Below, piece by piece: positions 12,601-25,100 of a stretch of 64,000 bases of DNA; the stretch's first letter is position 1, and every line of letters begins with the position of its first letter. This DNA comes from Asterochloris sp. CNOR1 (Eukaryota > Chlorophyta > Trebouxiophyceae > Trebouxiales > Trebouxiaceae): assembly GCA_963969365.1 (NCBI GenBank), contig OZ017758.1, positions 1,488,001-1,552,000 on the forward strand, given 5' to 3'. The notes beneath the pieces were generated by a model. The model made no database searches, was not told the origin of the DNA, and was given only the letters and a program-made list of their open reading frames with translations. Both the position numbers and the translations under genes were made by a program.

Positions 12601-14507
12601 AGCAAGTTCCACATCACCGTCGGCCACAGCACCGTCATGGGGGAGACCCAGTTCTTTGGTGTCCCAGATGGGCAGGGGCAGCCCCCTGCAGCAGCTCTGC
12701 CAGCCCTCATCAAGCGTGTGGGGCAGCTTGCAGTCAAGGTGAGCTCCCCAGGCTCATGCTGCTGCAGCAGGCAGGTGACGTCAGGTCACAGGCGGATGAG
12801 CAGCCAGGGGCTGTGGCAGGCAGAATAAGCCAGGTCAGATGCAGGTGTGAAGCCAGGGGCTGTGGTTGCAGCAGCTGCTGTGGCTGCAGCAAAGCCATCC
12901 CTGACAGCCTGGAGTGTTACTTTCCACCGACGCCTGCTGCACATATCCCTCTGCAGCCCCGGGCTGCATCAGGTGGCTAGCTTGGAATGGCCCGGGCGGC
13001 GGAGCACACCATGCTGCGGCTCAGAGGGAGCTGCTTCCCTGCTGAGTAGACCTTACAGGCGCCCTGCCGAACCCCAAAGCTGCAGCTTGCCACTCTGGCA
13101 CAGCAACTTCTTGCTGCTGCCTGCAGGAGCACCCTGTCCCTTTTGACCTGAAGCAGGACTACATGCAGCAGGACGAGCTCCATGGCCTTGAGGGGAGGCC
13201 AGTCAACCCATTCACTGCATCTTTGCCGGGCCAGCAGTCTGCACAGGCGCCTGCTGATGGCCGCCACTATGGCCCCCAGTGGGGCCTGGCCCATTTCTCT
13301 CAGCCAGTCACTGCACCCCAGGTCAGCCCCAGTCAACATATACTACTATATGCGCCTTGCATACCGAGGCCTGTTATGCAGGCGAGCTCGTAGCATCCCA
13401 AGAAAAGTGTCCTGGAATGCTAGTGCACCTATGACTCACAATCCACTAAGTCAGGTTGCAAAGCAGGAGCCACTTGATCTGGCAAACTGGTGAGCTGACT
13501 GGCAAGGCACTCACATACAACCGCACAGCTCTGTGATACATGTGGTTATGGCCCAGCCCTGGTCTTCCCTGTTGGCTGCATATGCAGGATGTGGAGTGCC
13601 TTGACTGCTGGGTCCCGCTGTGAGTGTGATGTAGACGGCCCAGCCTCTTGCCTTGCAATGCATGGCACCTCAAGCTGCTGCCGCCAGTCTGCCATGTTGT
13701 TATGGAGGACGTCTGGTTGACTGGTCTCATCTGGAGTCTGATTGCACACAGCTCAGCTCACTCAGCTGTTTGGCTGCAAGTCCCCACCTCCGGCTGCTGC
13801 TTCTAGACTGCAATGGCTTTGTCATGTGTGTAGGACGCCTTGATCATTGGTTCTCGCTTCGACTCGGACGCAGACGGCTCAGCCTGCCGGCTTGCATTCT
13901 ATGGGAGGATTGCCATGCTCCTGGACGACAGCAACCCTGCAGCGCTGCAGCAGCTGCACTTGTTCAGGCTCAAGCAGAAGCAGGGAACCATCGAGCGTGT
14001 GGCAGCAGATGGCCACTCTGCTGTCTGCAAGGGCATGTTCAAGAAGGAGACAGACATCTCGCTCTTCTCAGGCATGAAGGTGAGCAGCAAGCGCAGGCCT
14101 GCAGCAAGCGTGCTGGGCAGCACGGCAGAGCTGGACCTGCATCTGTTGCCTGATGTTGTGTTGACTGGTCACTTGCCCATCACCACATGCGTGTGGATCC
14201 CATGCAGCATCTGTAGAGCTGCATGCTTGTCTGTTCTTGTATGCATCTCTGGAGCATGATCGCCTTGTGAGCATCTGGGATCTTGACCAAAGATATGTGC
14301 ATTGAGTGAAGACATGTCTTGAGCACGGTGCTGCAGGTGGTGACAGCCAATGGGGACACAGGGGTGATTATCGGATCCTTTGGCAAATCTGGCAAGTTCA
14401 AGGTCGAATTCAGCAATGGACTGTCAACTGCCCAGGATGGTGGGGCCCGCATCATGCTCACCTTCAAAAAGTACATGCATGGCAACAAGCACCTGATGGT
14501 ACAATAG
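9648..14507 (+). CDS. EEFSEC: Selenocysteine-specific elongation factor eEFSec
   Basis: Ten exons (9648-9738, 9899-10194, 10633-10792, 11358-11587, 11892-11951, 12176-12308, 12584-12738, 13127-13321, 13834-14079, 14337-14507) join in perfect phase to 578 residues, close to the 596 of human EEFSEC. GTPase motifs are in order: G1 GHVDSGKTSL, G2 region KERGITLDLGFS, G3 DCPGH, G4 NKVD. Domains II and III follow (FSIKGQGTVMTGTVLAG; GDRAGICVTQLDPKLIERGL; KFHITVGHSTVMGET). The C-terminal domain ends VVTANGDTGVIIGSFGKSGK. The order and spacing match eEFSec rather than EF1A or EF-Tu. The protein delivers Sec-tRNA(Sec) to UGA codons with SBP2 and a SECIS element, so this alga very probably makes selenoproteins. 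No frameshift or missing catalytic residue was seen. Confidence 0.97.
11054..11121 (+). repeat. 36-bp tandem duplication in an eEFSec intron
   Basis: Two near-identical copies begin CAGTTGTGT and contain CACGCTGCACATGGCA, at 11054-11085 and 11090-11121, in the intron before exon 4. They resemble no flanking exon that I can see, so this is a plain intronic duplication. Confidence 0.7.
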
Positions 14508-14799
14508 TCTGCCTCCCCTGCCCCTTTTTTGCTGGCCTGCTCAATTCATCATTTGATTGAAGCCCCAATGCTGCTGTCGCCGCTCAGTGTGAGCAAAGCC
14601 ATCTGTTAAACTGCATGGTCCCATGCTGCTGCTGTGATCCAGGGCTTGACAACATCACAAAAATTTGCCTATTCCTGGGCCACAGCAACACGAACATTAT
14701 CACAATTCCTGAACTGCTGCATATATCGTGATAACAATGAAATGTCAAATTCTGGAGCTGCGACTGTGCACATGGGTTCATGGGGAAAGAAGGGGTTCA

Positions 14800-17700
14800 T
14801 CACTGTTGAAGAGCCAGGCAGAGGCCGCTGCTGCTGCAAAGAAAGTTCAAAGTCGCATAGAGAGTGACAGCGCACAAAATCCCAGATGCCAGGCCCCTGA
14901 TGGCGCCGCCCCGCTGCACACGAATTGCGATGGGCAGCAGCACCTGCAACGCGACTACAAGACTGGCACCTGCCACGGCAGCTGTGACCTTGCCAGTGAC
15001 ATCCTGGGCGTCAAACGCCTCTTCTTCTGATGAAGAGTGGTGCGACAGGGCCGCCAGGGCGGCCACAGGGGTGGAGGCTGCCACGGCAGCTGACGACAGG
15101 GCAGCCCCCAGGGGCCTCTGCGGTGCGACCAACCCCATGACCACAGCTGTGCCTACCCCCTTGAGCAGCGCCGGGATGCAGGCTGGCAGCACCAGCAGCT
15201 GCACGTCTGGCAGGTGGTGCAGGGCAGCTGCTGCAAAGGCCCATCCCTCTGCCAGCCCCTGAGCCCCCAGCAGGCCCACAGCCATCACCCCCGCCCTCGG
15301 CAGCGAGCCTGGTACGACCCCTCTTGCGCTGGCGTAGGCACCCTGCCCCTTGGAAGCGCGGGCAGCAGCCCGCGCTCGCCGCCGTGCAGGGCTGTCAGCG
15401 CGAATGCGCTCGGTCTCCCGTTTCAGCTGTGCGACTGCATTCCGCGGGGGGTGTGTCCCATTCAGCTGTCCTGAGGCAGCTGGGCGCAGCGTGGGGCCAC
15501 CCTCCCGGGGTTGGTGGTGGTGGCTTGCATCCTCTATGCTGTTTGTGAGGGGGGCCTCAGCATCGCTGTCAAGCTTGACTGGCAGCTGCAGGAGGACAGC
15601 ATGATGTCATCACACAACAGGCAGGCAGGCTAACATGGCTTCACAAGCTGGCAGAGCATCCTCCCCAGCTTTATCTCTGGCACTGTCCCCAATGCTTGGC
15701 ATGCATCGGTGACAAGCAGCAGCAAAGAAGGCTGCACAGGGCAACGGCGCTGCGCAGGACTTCCCACCTGGGCTTCCACATCAGCCTTGCTGGCTTTGGC
15801 AGCACCTGCACCCAGTGCCCTGTTTGTGAGGGCACCCATCTGGCCCTTCCACAGCAGGCTGGTCACTCCAGCTCCTGAGGTGGCACAGAGGGCGATGGAG
15901 CCATGCCGGATCGCCATGACTCCTGACACCTGGAGGCAGGCAGGCTGTGAAACAGCAGAACAGCCGCTGTGGAGCAGCCAGCTCTGGGAGCAGAAGATGG
16001 AGGGTTCATGGACGGGCCAGCTTTGCGGAAAGGCCACGCTTGGGCTAGTTGTGACAGCTAGCAGGGAGGCAGCGTGGCTTCATAATGCTAGCCTGACAGC
16101 AGAGCGGACGCCAAGGTTGAGCGCTGGTGTGGCAGACAACACAAGACAGTGGTCACCTGCTGCACTAGGGGTGCCACACTCATCACTGCCATCAGGCCAG
16201 CTGCCAGGCCCAGCACGCCAGCTCCTGGGCGAGCACACGCATTGACCAGCCCGCCTGCAGGGTGGCCGCCCAATGCAGGGTTCAGTGCAGGGTGCAGGGC
16301 CAGACGTCTTCTGACCTCCCTCCAACCCTAATGCAGCCCTGCAGCTGCTTCCTTCTAGGGCTCAGCACCACGGCCTGAAGTTATCAGTGCAGGCTGCACC
16401 GCTTGTGAAGTGATCTCCACTTCAAGCACCCCTCCTGCTGCATCCATGCAGACAGTGCTGTCCTGCACACAGTAGCGCAGCCTGACTGACCAAGATGGCC
16501 GGCAGCAAGCAGGGGTTGCGCAACAAGGGCAGGCGCTGCATGATGATGCATCACAGTACAATGAAGATCGTGACAGCCGCAACACTGACTGCATGCCTCT
16601 CGCTGAAAGCCACCAGGAGGGACACACGCAGCACACCCATGAGCCTGCTGATTTGGCCTGACCTGCCAGCCGGACAACCTGCCAGGCAGAGGCCTGCAGC
16701 CTGCTCTGCTGCACATGCCGCACCTGCAATAGCTGCCGGGAGGGCCACGGGCAGCAGCACTCGTGAGGCCTGCATGAGCTCGGTCAGCGTGAGGCGGACG
16801 GGGTTGATGATCCTGCCCCCCGGCTCCTCCAGCACTGCCAGCATCATGCGCAGCGCCTCCAGGCAGGCCGCTGACACTGTGGCTGTGGTGGCCACCTGCA
16901 CGGGGGGTGCACACAAAGTCTTGGGACCAGCGCATGCAGTACGGTGGAGCATGCAGGTCAGCTGCAGCGCTGCCAGGTGGAGGCCTGCACACCGCGCCAT
17001 GCGAAACCAGCCCCGCCCAGGTCTTTGGCATGGCAGCGCTGCATGATCCAGCCTGACGCTGGGCCAGGCTGGACAGATGTACCCACGCATGAGCAAAGCA
17101 GCAATTGTTGAATTGCTAGAGCTGGGCCCCTGCACCTCTCCCTGCAGGCCGTGTCCGGAATGTGACAGCTGCTGCAAACAGGGCTCCCACCCCTGTCCTT
17201 GGCGAGCAGATTGCAAATTGCTAGCACTTGATGCTCAGCCGTCACACCACCTTGCTGTGAGACGCGTCCTCCAGCGCATCCGGCAGCAGCTCTGCAAACA
17301 CCATCCACACCATGCACCCTGCCGCAAAGCCCAGCGCAACGGGCAGAAATCCTGAAAACGTCTCCACAAACATGAATGAGGGGACGGCCAGCAGGGGCTG
17401 GGGCAAGGAGGTGGCCACTGCCCAGATGGCTGCCTGGCGTGGCCTGACTCCACGAGCTACGAGCACAGTGGCCACAGCCAGGCCCTCGGGGATGTTGTGC
17501 AGCCCAATGGCTAGAGTCACCAGAATGCCCTGCAGCAAAATGGAGTGTTTGAATCACAGTAACCGCTACATGCCCCTTGAACACAATATTTGTGCAGGTT
17601 GAAGGCCAGAGGCAACATGCTGCACTGCAGCAGGGGCGGTGGGAGAGACTTGCACATTGAGTCAGGGGCAGGCAAGGCCAAGGTGCGACGCAGATGGGCC

Positions 17701-20685
17701 TGGGCTGGCTTAGAAGCGTTGTTTGGAGGCATGCAAAGGTGGGAGGGTCTGAAGCCTGGTGAAGCACCTGCTGCATGTACACCAGACAGTGGCGAATGTG
17801 ACTGTGCTTCACTCCCAGCATATAAGCAGGACTTGAACATGAAAAGTGCTGGTCACCTCTCTACACACATCAGCCTGCTGCAGAGATTGCGGGCCAGTTG
17901 CACACCCTGCCTGCACAGCTGACCTGGGCCCATCCCCTGCTCCCACAGAAGGACACCCCCACGCCTGAACCCTCCCCCAGCGCATGGGCACCCATAATGC
18001 CCAGCACCAGCACAATCTTGCGGGCGTCTGCCCCCCGCAAGGACTCGAACTTGACGTCCTCATACGCTGCAAGGTATTCTTGGCTAGCCTTGATGAACAG
18101 GGCGCCTGCAGGTCAGCAGGTCTTTGGTTCTGGTGAGCAGCATGCCTGCAGGCCTGCAAGGCTTAGGGCTGGGGGTCAGCAGAGGGCTGCAGGCAGGCAC
18201 GCAGTGCCTGTGAGCCTCAGCCGCAACAAAGCTGGCCCTCAGGGCTTTAGGTGCTGCTGCCTCTGGCTGCAGCTATCACCCAAGGGGCCTCACCAGGCGG
18301 CGGGGCGGCCACCCAGGTCTGCCTCTTGGTATGTTGCAATGTGCACCATGAGGCCGTCTAGCTTGGCAGCGCCAGGCAGGCAGGCATAAGTCCTGGGGGG
18401 ATGCTCAACTGGACGCTGCACCAGAGGTAGGCCCCCCCACCCAGCACAGCCCAGACAGCACAGACCAAGACAGGCAGGTCGGCCTCACAAGGCAGTTGCA
18501 CAAAGCGCGGGAATGAGGGCAGCTAGGCGCCTACCAAGAATGATGCCTAAGATGACCAGGCTGCCCCCATAGGGCTGCCCCTCGTGCACCAGGTCAAAGC
18601 TGGCCGCCAGCATGACCCCGCAGGCAATCGCATTGGCCAAGGCCGACCACTCCTTGCCCAGCTGTCCCACAAAGAAGAAGGGGACCGCCCCAAAGGCGCT
18701 TGCCCCTGCCATCAGGATGGTCAGCAGGAACACCAGGCCTGCAGCGCAAGCAGGTGGGCTCAGAAGAGAGAGGACTGAGCACACAGGCCTGGGAGGCCCC
18801 TCTCAGGCCGGTCTAGGCCTGCAGTGCCCACAGGTGGGCTCAGCACACAGGCACAGGGCGCTGCCGCAAAGGTGCTGGCTCCTGGAGCCGCCACCAGCGT
18901 GGCGAGCAGGAGCACCAGGCGCGCAGGGCAAACAGGTGGGCTGAGCACACCGGCACAGGGTGCTGTCCCACAGACGCAAGGGGCTGCCATCAGCAGGAAC
19001 ACCAGGCATGCAGCGGGCGGCGCATGCAGGCGCAGGTAACGGGCATGTAGACGGTGTGAGTGCACAGCATGGGTGTGCGGCGCTGCAGTGCGGGCTTGTG
19101 GGCGAGCAGGCAGATTTCATGCAAGCGCTAACCGGGCCAGCGCAGGGCTGGCAGCTGTGCAGTGCAGAGGGGCAGGGTGCCATAGCTTCATGTGCATGCT
19201 GCGGGGTACCCTGCTGCCTCCCAGGAGCAGGCGGCAGGCCAGGCACCCCTCTGAAATGTGCTGTGGAGGCTCAGCGCCAGCCTGCAGGCGCTCAGTGCAA
19301 TGGCAGCGGTAGGCTGCGTCACACACCAGGGGCCTGGCAGACAGGCGGCATCCCCAGAGGTGGAGCAGTGAGGCCTTGCCTGGGGTGATGCCTGCAGCGG
19401 TGGCCTCCGCCGCATCAGCAGCCAGTCTGCTGCGCAGGGGGACGCGCCCCGCCTCAGAGCTCAGGACGGGGACCCCTGGCACTGCCCCCCCATCCCCTGG
19501 CGCAGAGAAGGCGTGGCTGTCTCCCAGGGACGCCTCGTGCAAGGAGCTGGGGGCCTCCTGCAGTGATCAGAGTGGGGCTTGGGAGAGCTGCCGTGACTTG
19601 GGGCAGGCAAGTGGCCCTCCCACCTGAATGCCTGGCACATGGAGGTGAGGGCCTCCTGCAGTGGCAGCATGTCGGTTGCTGAGTCAGGCAGCCAGCCGCG
19701 GCATGCTCACTGGCTCGGGCGCAGGTACAGCAAGCGCACCCATGCTGGGACAGGGCCATGCGCTCAGCCTCACAGTCCAACAGCCACATCTGGTCAAGCT
19801 CAGCGATTGTGCTTTGCCCCGCCTGCTTAAGCATTCCTGGCTGATTGTGCCTGCTCAGGCCACAGGGCAGTCAGGACAATGCAGCTGCCTGCTGTGTGCA
19901 CAAAAGCAGCCTACCCCAGCTGGCATGGTGCATGCAGGCCAAGCTGCAGCTGCCTGCATCGTCCAGGACAGCCTACATTCAGGCCAGACTCTTGATGCAT
20001 CTGCCAGCATTACAGAGGATGGCCTGCGTCCAGGCCACGCCGCTGCTGCAACTGCATGCAATGTGCAGGGCAGCCCGCATTCATGCGAACGCTGCTGTGA
20101 TCTGCCTGCACTGTGCAGGACGCACCACCTCTTCTGGCTCCTGTAGGATGTCCTCCCACTTCTCTGCCTCTGTGAGCTGGCGAATGGTGTTGGGCTGCGG
20201 CGGGAAGAGGTGCATCCTGTGCAGCGCCACGCTGAGCAGCTTGGGGCTGCTGCCCCTCTCTGCAGCACCCTGCTGCGCTGGTGGTGTGTGCTGCTGCGGC
20301 AGCACGACATCGACAGGGTGCTGTTCTTGAAGCAGGGCTCGCTGCTGGGTCTGGGGGTCCTCCGCTGCCCCGACAGGCAGACCTGGTAGCTGTTCCTGAA
20401 GGCAGGCAAAGCGTCTGTTGCGACCGCAGATCAAACTTGGAGCAGTAGATTGCCTGCCCTTTCATGTTGAGCATGCTGACATTGATGATGGGTGCCACAG
20501 GCCTACTCATACCCTACCTCTTGCCACTGTTGCCACGATGAGGACTGTGGGACCCAGCTGCTGCCATCTGCATGTCTCGACGGAGGTATGTCTGATATCA
20601 CTAGCTGCTGGGCTGCGATGGCATCTGGGGCAAATGCCGCAAGCAAGCCGATGAGGGTCCCCAAAATATTCGATGCTGCGAGCAT
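14800..20685 (-). CDS. ZIP-family metal transporter (At3g08650-like)
   Basis: Twelve exons (20685-20518, 20395-20129, 19822-19729, 19678-19624, 19546-19380, 18738-18535, 18105-17924, 17529-17251, 16895-16724, 16254-16157, 15929-15768, 15585-14800) give about 877 residues. The N-terminus is a signal-peptide-like helix (MLAASNILGTLIGLLAAF). After an extracytoplasmic stretch come the ZIP helices: FLLTILMAGASAFGAVPFFF, then ASFDLVHEGQ, IVLVLGIMGAHALGEGSGVG and the metal-site helix IGLHNIPEGLAVATVL. A C-terminal membrane block repeats the theme (GLLGAQGLAEGWAF). This architecture matches the plant putative zinc transporter At3g08650. It should move Zn2+ or related divalent ions toward the cytosol; the substrate is inferred. 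Exons 3-5 rest on phase matching alone. The 19380 donor is GC rather than GT. Confidence 0.82.
18891..19014 (-). repeat. Decayed copies of a ZIP exon start inside its upstream intron
   Basis: The exon starting at 18738 reads, on + DNA, CAGCAGGAACACCAGGC next to its acceptor. Related stretches lie at 18891-18926 (GCAGGAGCACCAGGCGCGCAG) and 18983-19014 (CAGCAGGAACACCAGGCATG). Translated on the minus strand they give LVLLLATLVAAPGASTFAA and CLVFLLMAAP beside the real LVFLLTILMAGASAFGA. They sit in the GC-AG intron 18739-19379. Confidence 0.6.
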
Positions 20686-21048
20686 CGCAACAGAGCCTGG
20701 CAGACCGTTCTATCCCTGCCTCTGGTGCGTGGAAACCATCTCAGACGTCATGGGCGCCCAGATGCAATCTCCCTCTTAGGACCCTCAGCCATTAGTCAAA
20801 GTCACTGTTCGGCTGCTGGCTCTCGAGTTGCCGGCGTTCTTGGCATTCACACCAGTTCAGAGGGGATCCTGCATCAGGTTCCGGAAGCAGACCCTGCTCC
20901 AGGCAGGACGGCAGGCAGCCAGTGAGATGACCTATCTGAGCAATCTTCATGGCTGAGCACCAAGCTGGCTGCTTATGTGAGACATGCAAATTGTGAATGA
21001 TGCCACTGCTGACCTGCAGATCCTTGTATCTCCTGGTGCGCAGCAGCC
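20686..21048. promoter_or_regulatory. Divergent upstream region of the ZIP and eL29 genes
   Basis: About 360 bases separate the two divergent start codons. I find no further gene or distinct motif in it. Confidence 0.35.
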
Positions 21049-21997
21049 ATGGCCAAGAGCAAGAATCATACAGGTGCAGCGTGCACAGGAGCTGTCTGGA
21101 ATTCCTTGAAGTGGTTGCATTGTGCTCCAGCAGAGATGCACAGTTTGTCCATCATCTCTACCTCCATGCAACCCTGCATCTGACATCGCTGTACCCACCT
21201 GCAGCACACAACCAGACATACAAGCAGCACAAGAATGGCATCAAAAAAGTTAAGAAGATGAGATACACGGCCAGGAAGGGGGTGAGCTTTGCTGCTTTGA
21301 GCCATGGCCGCATAGCACCTGGCTGCCAGTCCTGCGCGGCAGCTCTGGGACAGCAGGTCCTGACGGGGAGCTGCCCAGGCTGCTCTGTCCCATTGCCTAG
21401 GTGCCACTGGCACCCCGGGCTGCTTGCAGCACTTTTGCTGCAGATGCCTCAGCACAGGGCTCCTGGGTGTGAACATGCCAGTTTGTGGGGGGCAACACGG
21501 GCACCGCCATGGCCTGTTGTTTTGTGTCCGGTCGACCATATGGCACGCCGCCCTGCCCTGGCTGCTCTGCGTGGCCGATTGATGCTGGCACACTGCTGCT
21601 GCTGCTGCTGCCACGGCAATGGTCACATGTGTGCTGCCCTGCCAAAATGCCGCCACACCTCTGCGGCTCCTTCCTTGTGGAACATGGCTGGGGGTGCCAT
21701 GTCCTGTCTGCTGTCTACATGACCAAGTGTGAGCTGTCTTGCCCTGCAGATGGACCCCAAGTTCCTGCGGAATCAGGTGTGTCTCTGAGCTGTTCACTTT
21801 GCACTGTTGAGCCGTGTCCTGCTGCCGCCCCTCTGGAGGTGTGGCTGCCTATGTCCTGTGGCTGGCCTAAGCCCCTCTCAGGACCTGCTCTTGAACATAA
21901 ACCACTCAGTGTTTGCACCTGCTGCTTGCAGAGGCGCGCAAAGAAGCATGACCCCCTGCAGAACCCTTCCATTGCACAGACCTCAGAGTCCTCATAA
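21049..21997 (+). CDS. RPL29: 60S ribosomal protein eL29
   Basis: Four exons (21049-21073, 21205-21281, 21750-21776, 21932-21997) give a 64-residue, strongly basic protein. It starts MAKSKNHT, continues AHNQTYKQHKNGIKK and has the family hallmark MDPKFLRNQ in its own 9-codon exon, followed by RRAKKHDPLQNP. Length and sequence fit eL29 of plants and animals, a small protein on the large subunit. All splice sites are GT-AG and in phase. None of its exons is long enough to stand out as an ORF, while a 243-codon antisense ORF covers the locus and is a shadow. The ZIP gene diverges upstream and the glycosyltransferase gene converges downstream. Confidence 0.95.
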
Positions 21998-22114
21998 TCT
22001 GCTTGACCAGCCCAACAGAGCAGTGGCAGGACCTTTTGGTGTTCAGCGTGTTCATGAAATATGAAACAAATGGGGTTAAGCAGCGGTTTCAGTTCTGAGG
22101 GGCTGGTGGGGGCT

Positions 22115-25100
22115 TCATGCTTGAGGGTCATGGTACACCTACAGGACAGACAGGGTGCATCATCTCTCAATACTGCAAAGGATTGCTGCTTGATGGCCTC
22201 AAGCAGTCAGGAGTCGATCTGATGCTCAGTGCTCTTGTGCAGCGGGGCCAAGCACCCGACAGAGTCTTGAGGGTAATTGTCGGGTCAGACCAAGAAGGAC
22301 CTGCAGAGGGCCCTATTGAATGCCCTGCCAAGGCAGGGTCCAGCTTATGCTTTGATCTACTCACCTGGAAGTAGAGTCCAGTGTTATCGTGCTGCTTTCT
22401 GAAAAATTGGATATGCTCAATGGCCTGCTGCAGCCCAGACACAACCTCCTCGGGGTTGAGGATGATGTTGGCGTGCTTCAGGTACCACTGAAAGTTGCAG
22501 GCTGCATATGGATCAAACTGCCAGTAGACCTCTGTGTACTGCAGCAGGGAGGCACAGGAGTTTGTCAAAAGCTTGTGCATAGCACAGGAGAGCAGCAACT
22601 AAGCAGCAATGCCGAGGAGCAGATCAGTGCGTGGCCTGCACAGGCCACTCCCTGCTTTGACACCCCTGCAGAGCGCACCTGGTAGGAGCACAGCATATTG
22701 GGCCTGCCGACAGCACGAGCCCTTACACTACAAGCCTCCGGTCAGCGTTGCGAAATGTGAGGTATGGAGGAAATATAAGGCCCTCAGCTAGCAGAGCAGA
22801 AGGTAGGCAGGGGAGAGATGTGCATGCCTCCAGTACAGCAGCCACTGGCACCCAGCAGACGTACCTTGGTGCCACCCCTCCTGCAGCAGATGCTGGTGCC
22901 AGCAAGGCTCCAACCACCAGCGCATGGCAGCTTCAGGCCGGCCAAGCCCTGCACCAGCTCCCAGATCAAAGCCAACAAGCTACCCTGCAGCCTGCAACGC
23001 CCAGTGCTGCAAGGTTTGAGCAGGACGGCGCCCACGTTCTCACCTGCCACCAACCACTCCCCACCAACCACCAACCACCAACCACCAACCAAGGCGCACC
23101 TCGGGGCACACCCCTTCGCGCAGGAGGCGCTGACGCCAGTAGGGTGTCATCATCGCCCATTCCTTGCTGCGCCGCACCTTGTGCATCATGAGCACAGTCT
23201 TCTGCTGGGGCAGCGTGATGGGCAGGATGTGCAGGGGGCGGTAGTCAGCCCCCATGAACATGACCCAGGGGGCCTTGTCTGCGTTGTTGGCGGGGACCAC
23301 GTCAATCACCACTGAGCCGCGGGGCATGAAAACCATGTTGCCTGCAGGGCAGGCAGACCTCTTGAGGTCAGCCTGTTGCAGGTCATGCTGCCTGCAGACT
23401 AGACAGGGACCACATGATGGTTCCTGCAGTGCCTGCAGGAGCAGGCAGCCATCAGCAGCGATGTTTGTCTGTGTTGTTGGCCGGCACAATGTCTTCCAAC
23501 ACTAGGCAGGGGGGCATGAAGTTTCTGAAACAGCAGGAGGAGGGCCACCAGCAGCTTCTGGGCTGCATCGTTGGGCTTCCAAGAAGCTTTTGCAGGCAGG
23601 CTGGCTGGTGGTCGGGCAAATAGGTAGGTAGGTGGCTGTCGCTGGCAGGGCGGAGGCAGGGAGATTATGCCGGGCCACACAACCCAGACCAGCGCTGTGG
23701 GTTTGCCTCACCATGGCGGTGGGCAGACAAGCAAGGTCGGGGTGCTGTAATGTTGATTCAAGGGTGTTGTGGCAGATGCACATGAGCAGCATCAGAGACA
23801 GGCTTGGTGAAAATCGCGGCGCCACCCACCCAAGGCAGCTCCGTGGGTTTGGATGATGATGGTGGCGTTGAAGTAGATGCGTGCTTGCTGGGCAAGGGAC
23901 TTGCCCTCCAGGACGTGCGTGGTCACATTGGCCTCAGGGAAGTTCAGCTGCAGAGGCAGGGCGCACCGTCAGCATGTTGCACATGCAGCAGCTGGGAGCC
24001 ATCCAGGTGAGCGTTCTGAACTGCCTGCGCAACCTGCCATGCAGCTCCTGTGGATGTGCAAACCAGCAATGAGCATCCAGCTGAGACAGCAAGGCATGTC
24101 CTGCGTTGAGCTGCAGCAGCATACACAGCCCACAGCTGCAGTGCAGATGGATGACATGCTGGGGCACAGATCAGATGGCAGCCTGCAGCTGGGGAAGGGA
24201 TACAGGCTGCCGCGCTCACCTTGATGTGGGCAGCGACCTCGTCCAGATTGAGGAACCCTCTCCCGGCATCATATGGCCTGTTCACAATTGCAATGTTGGG
24301 CTTGTCAGCCGGCGCCACCACATGGGTGGGCAGCTTGACACACTGCAACAGTCGCTCCTGCCATGTCCGCACCATGGTGGGCACAATGGGGTTGCGACCA
24401 AACCTGCACTTTCAGACACAACACAGGTGTGACTACCAACCAGGACATGCTGCAATCCTCGAATGCCAGGCATGGCACCGGGCAGGTGCATGAGTGCAGC
24501 ATGGGTGCACCCAGCAGCACTTTTCTGGTTTTCAATTTGTGGCAGAGGGCCTGGGACCAAGGCACTTGCAGGTGGTGGGCAGCATGCTCGGTGGAACTCA
24601 CTCCTCTCGGCAGTATGGGTAGCCCCTGCATGTCGGCCCAATCCCAGCCAGCAGGGTGCCCATCACCACAACATGCCCCTCAAAGAAAGCATCGTTGACC
24701 TGCATCACGGCTTTCTGCAGGCCACAGCAGGAGGCAGCATTTGTCAGCCTCAATCGGTGATGGAATCTGCCTTGCCTTGCAGGCTTTGAGACTGCAGGGC
24801 CAGCAAGCGTATGCCACATTGGACAAGCAGCATGATAGGCATGCAGGCACACCTTTGAGAAGCAGCCAAACATCTCATGAGCTGCAGCTGGCACAATCTG
24901 CACCATGTCTGTGCGCGAGTTGGTGACAACAATGTGCAGCCCCTCAAGATCCTCATCTGAGTATGTGCACCTGCATTATGTGCACAGACATTGCTGGTCA
25001 TTGTCCATAAACAGATCATGGCCAGCAGCAGCACAGCCTGACATTTTGCAGCCACAGCGGGGAGCATCTTGGAGCAGGCACTGCAATGCAGCCAGTAACA

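Noticed and set aside
14508-14799. SECIS element or selenoprotein near eEFSec
   Set aside because: No in-frame UGA in a conserved position was found in the window's genes, and no clear SECIS fold with the required AUGA/GA core could be assigned by eye.
16384-17031. Long minus-strand ORFs of 215 and 221 codons in different frames
   Set aside because: Only the 16895-16724 part of one frame fits the ZIP protein in phase; the rest is intron read-through.
21066-21797. 243-codon minus-strand ORF with a hydrophobic stretch
   Set aside because: It is antisense to the four eL29 exons. The hydrophobic run is the complement of the Lys/Arg-rich exon 2.
23055-23092. CRISPR-like array
   Set aside because: Direct CCAAC/CCACCA units without unique spacers in a eukaryotic intron; a simple minisatellite.
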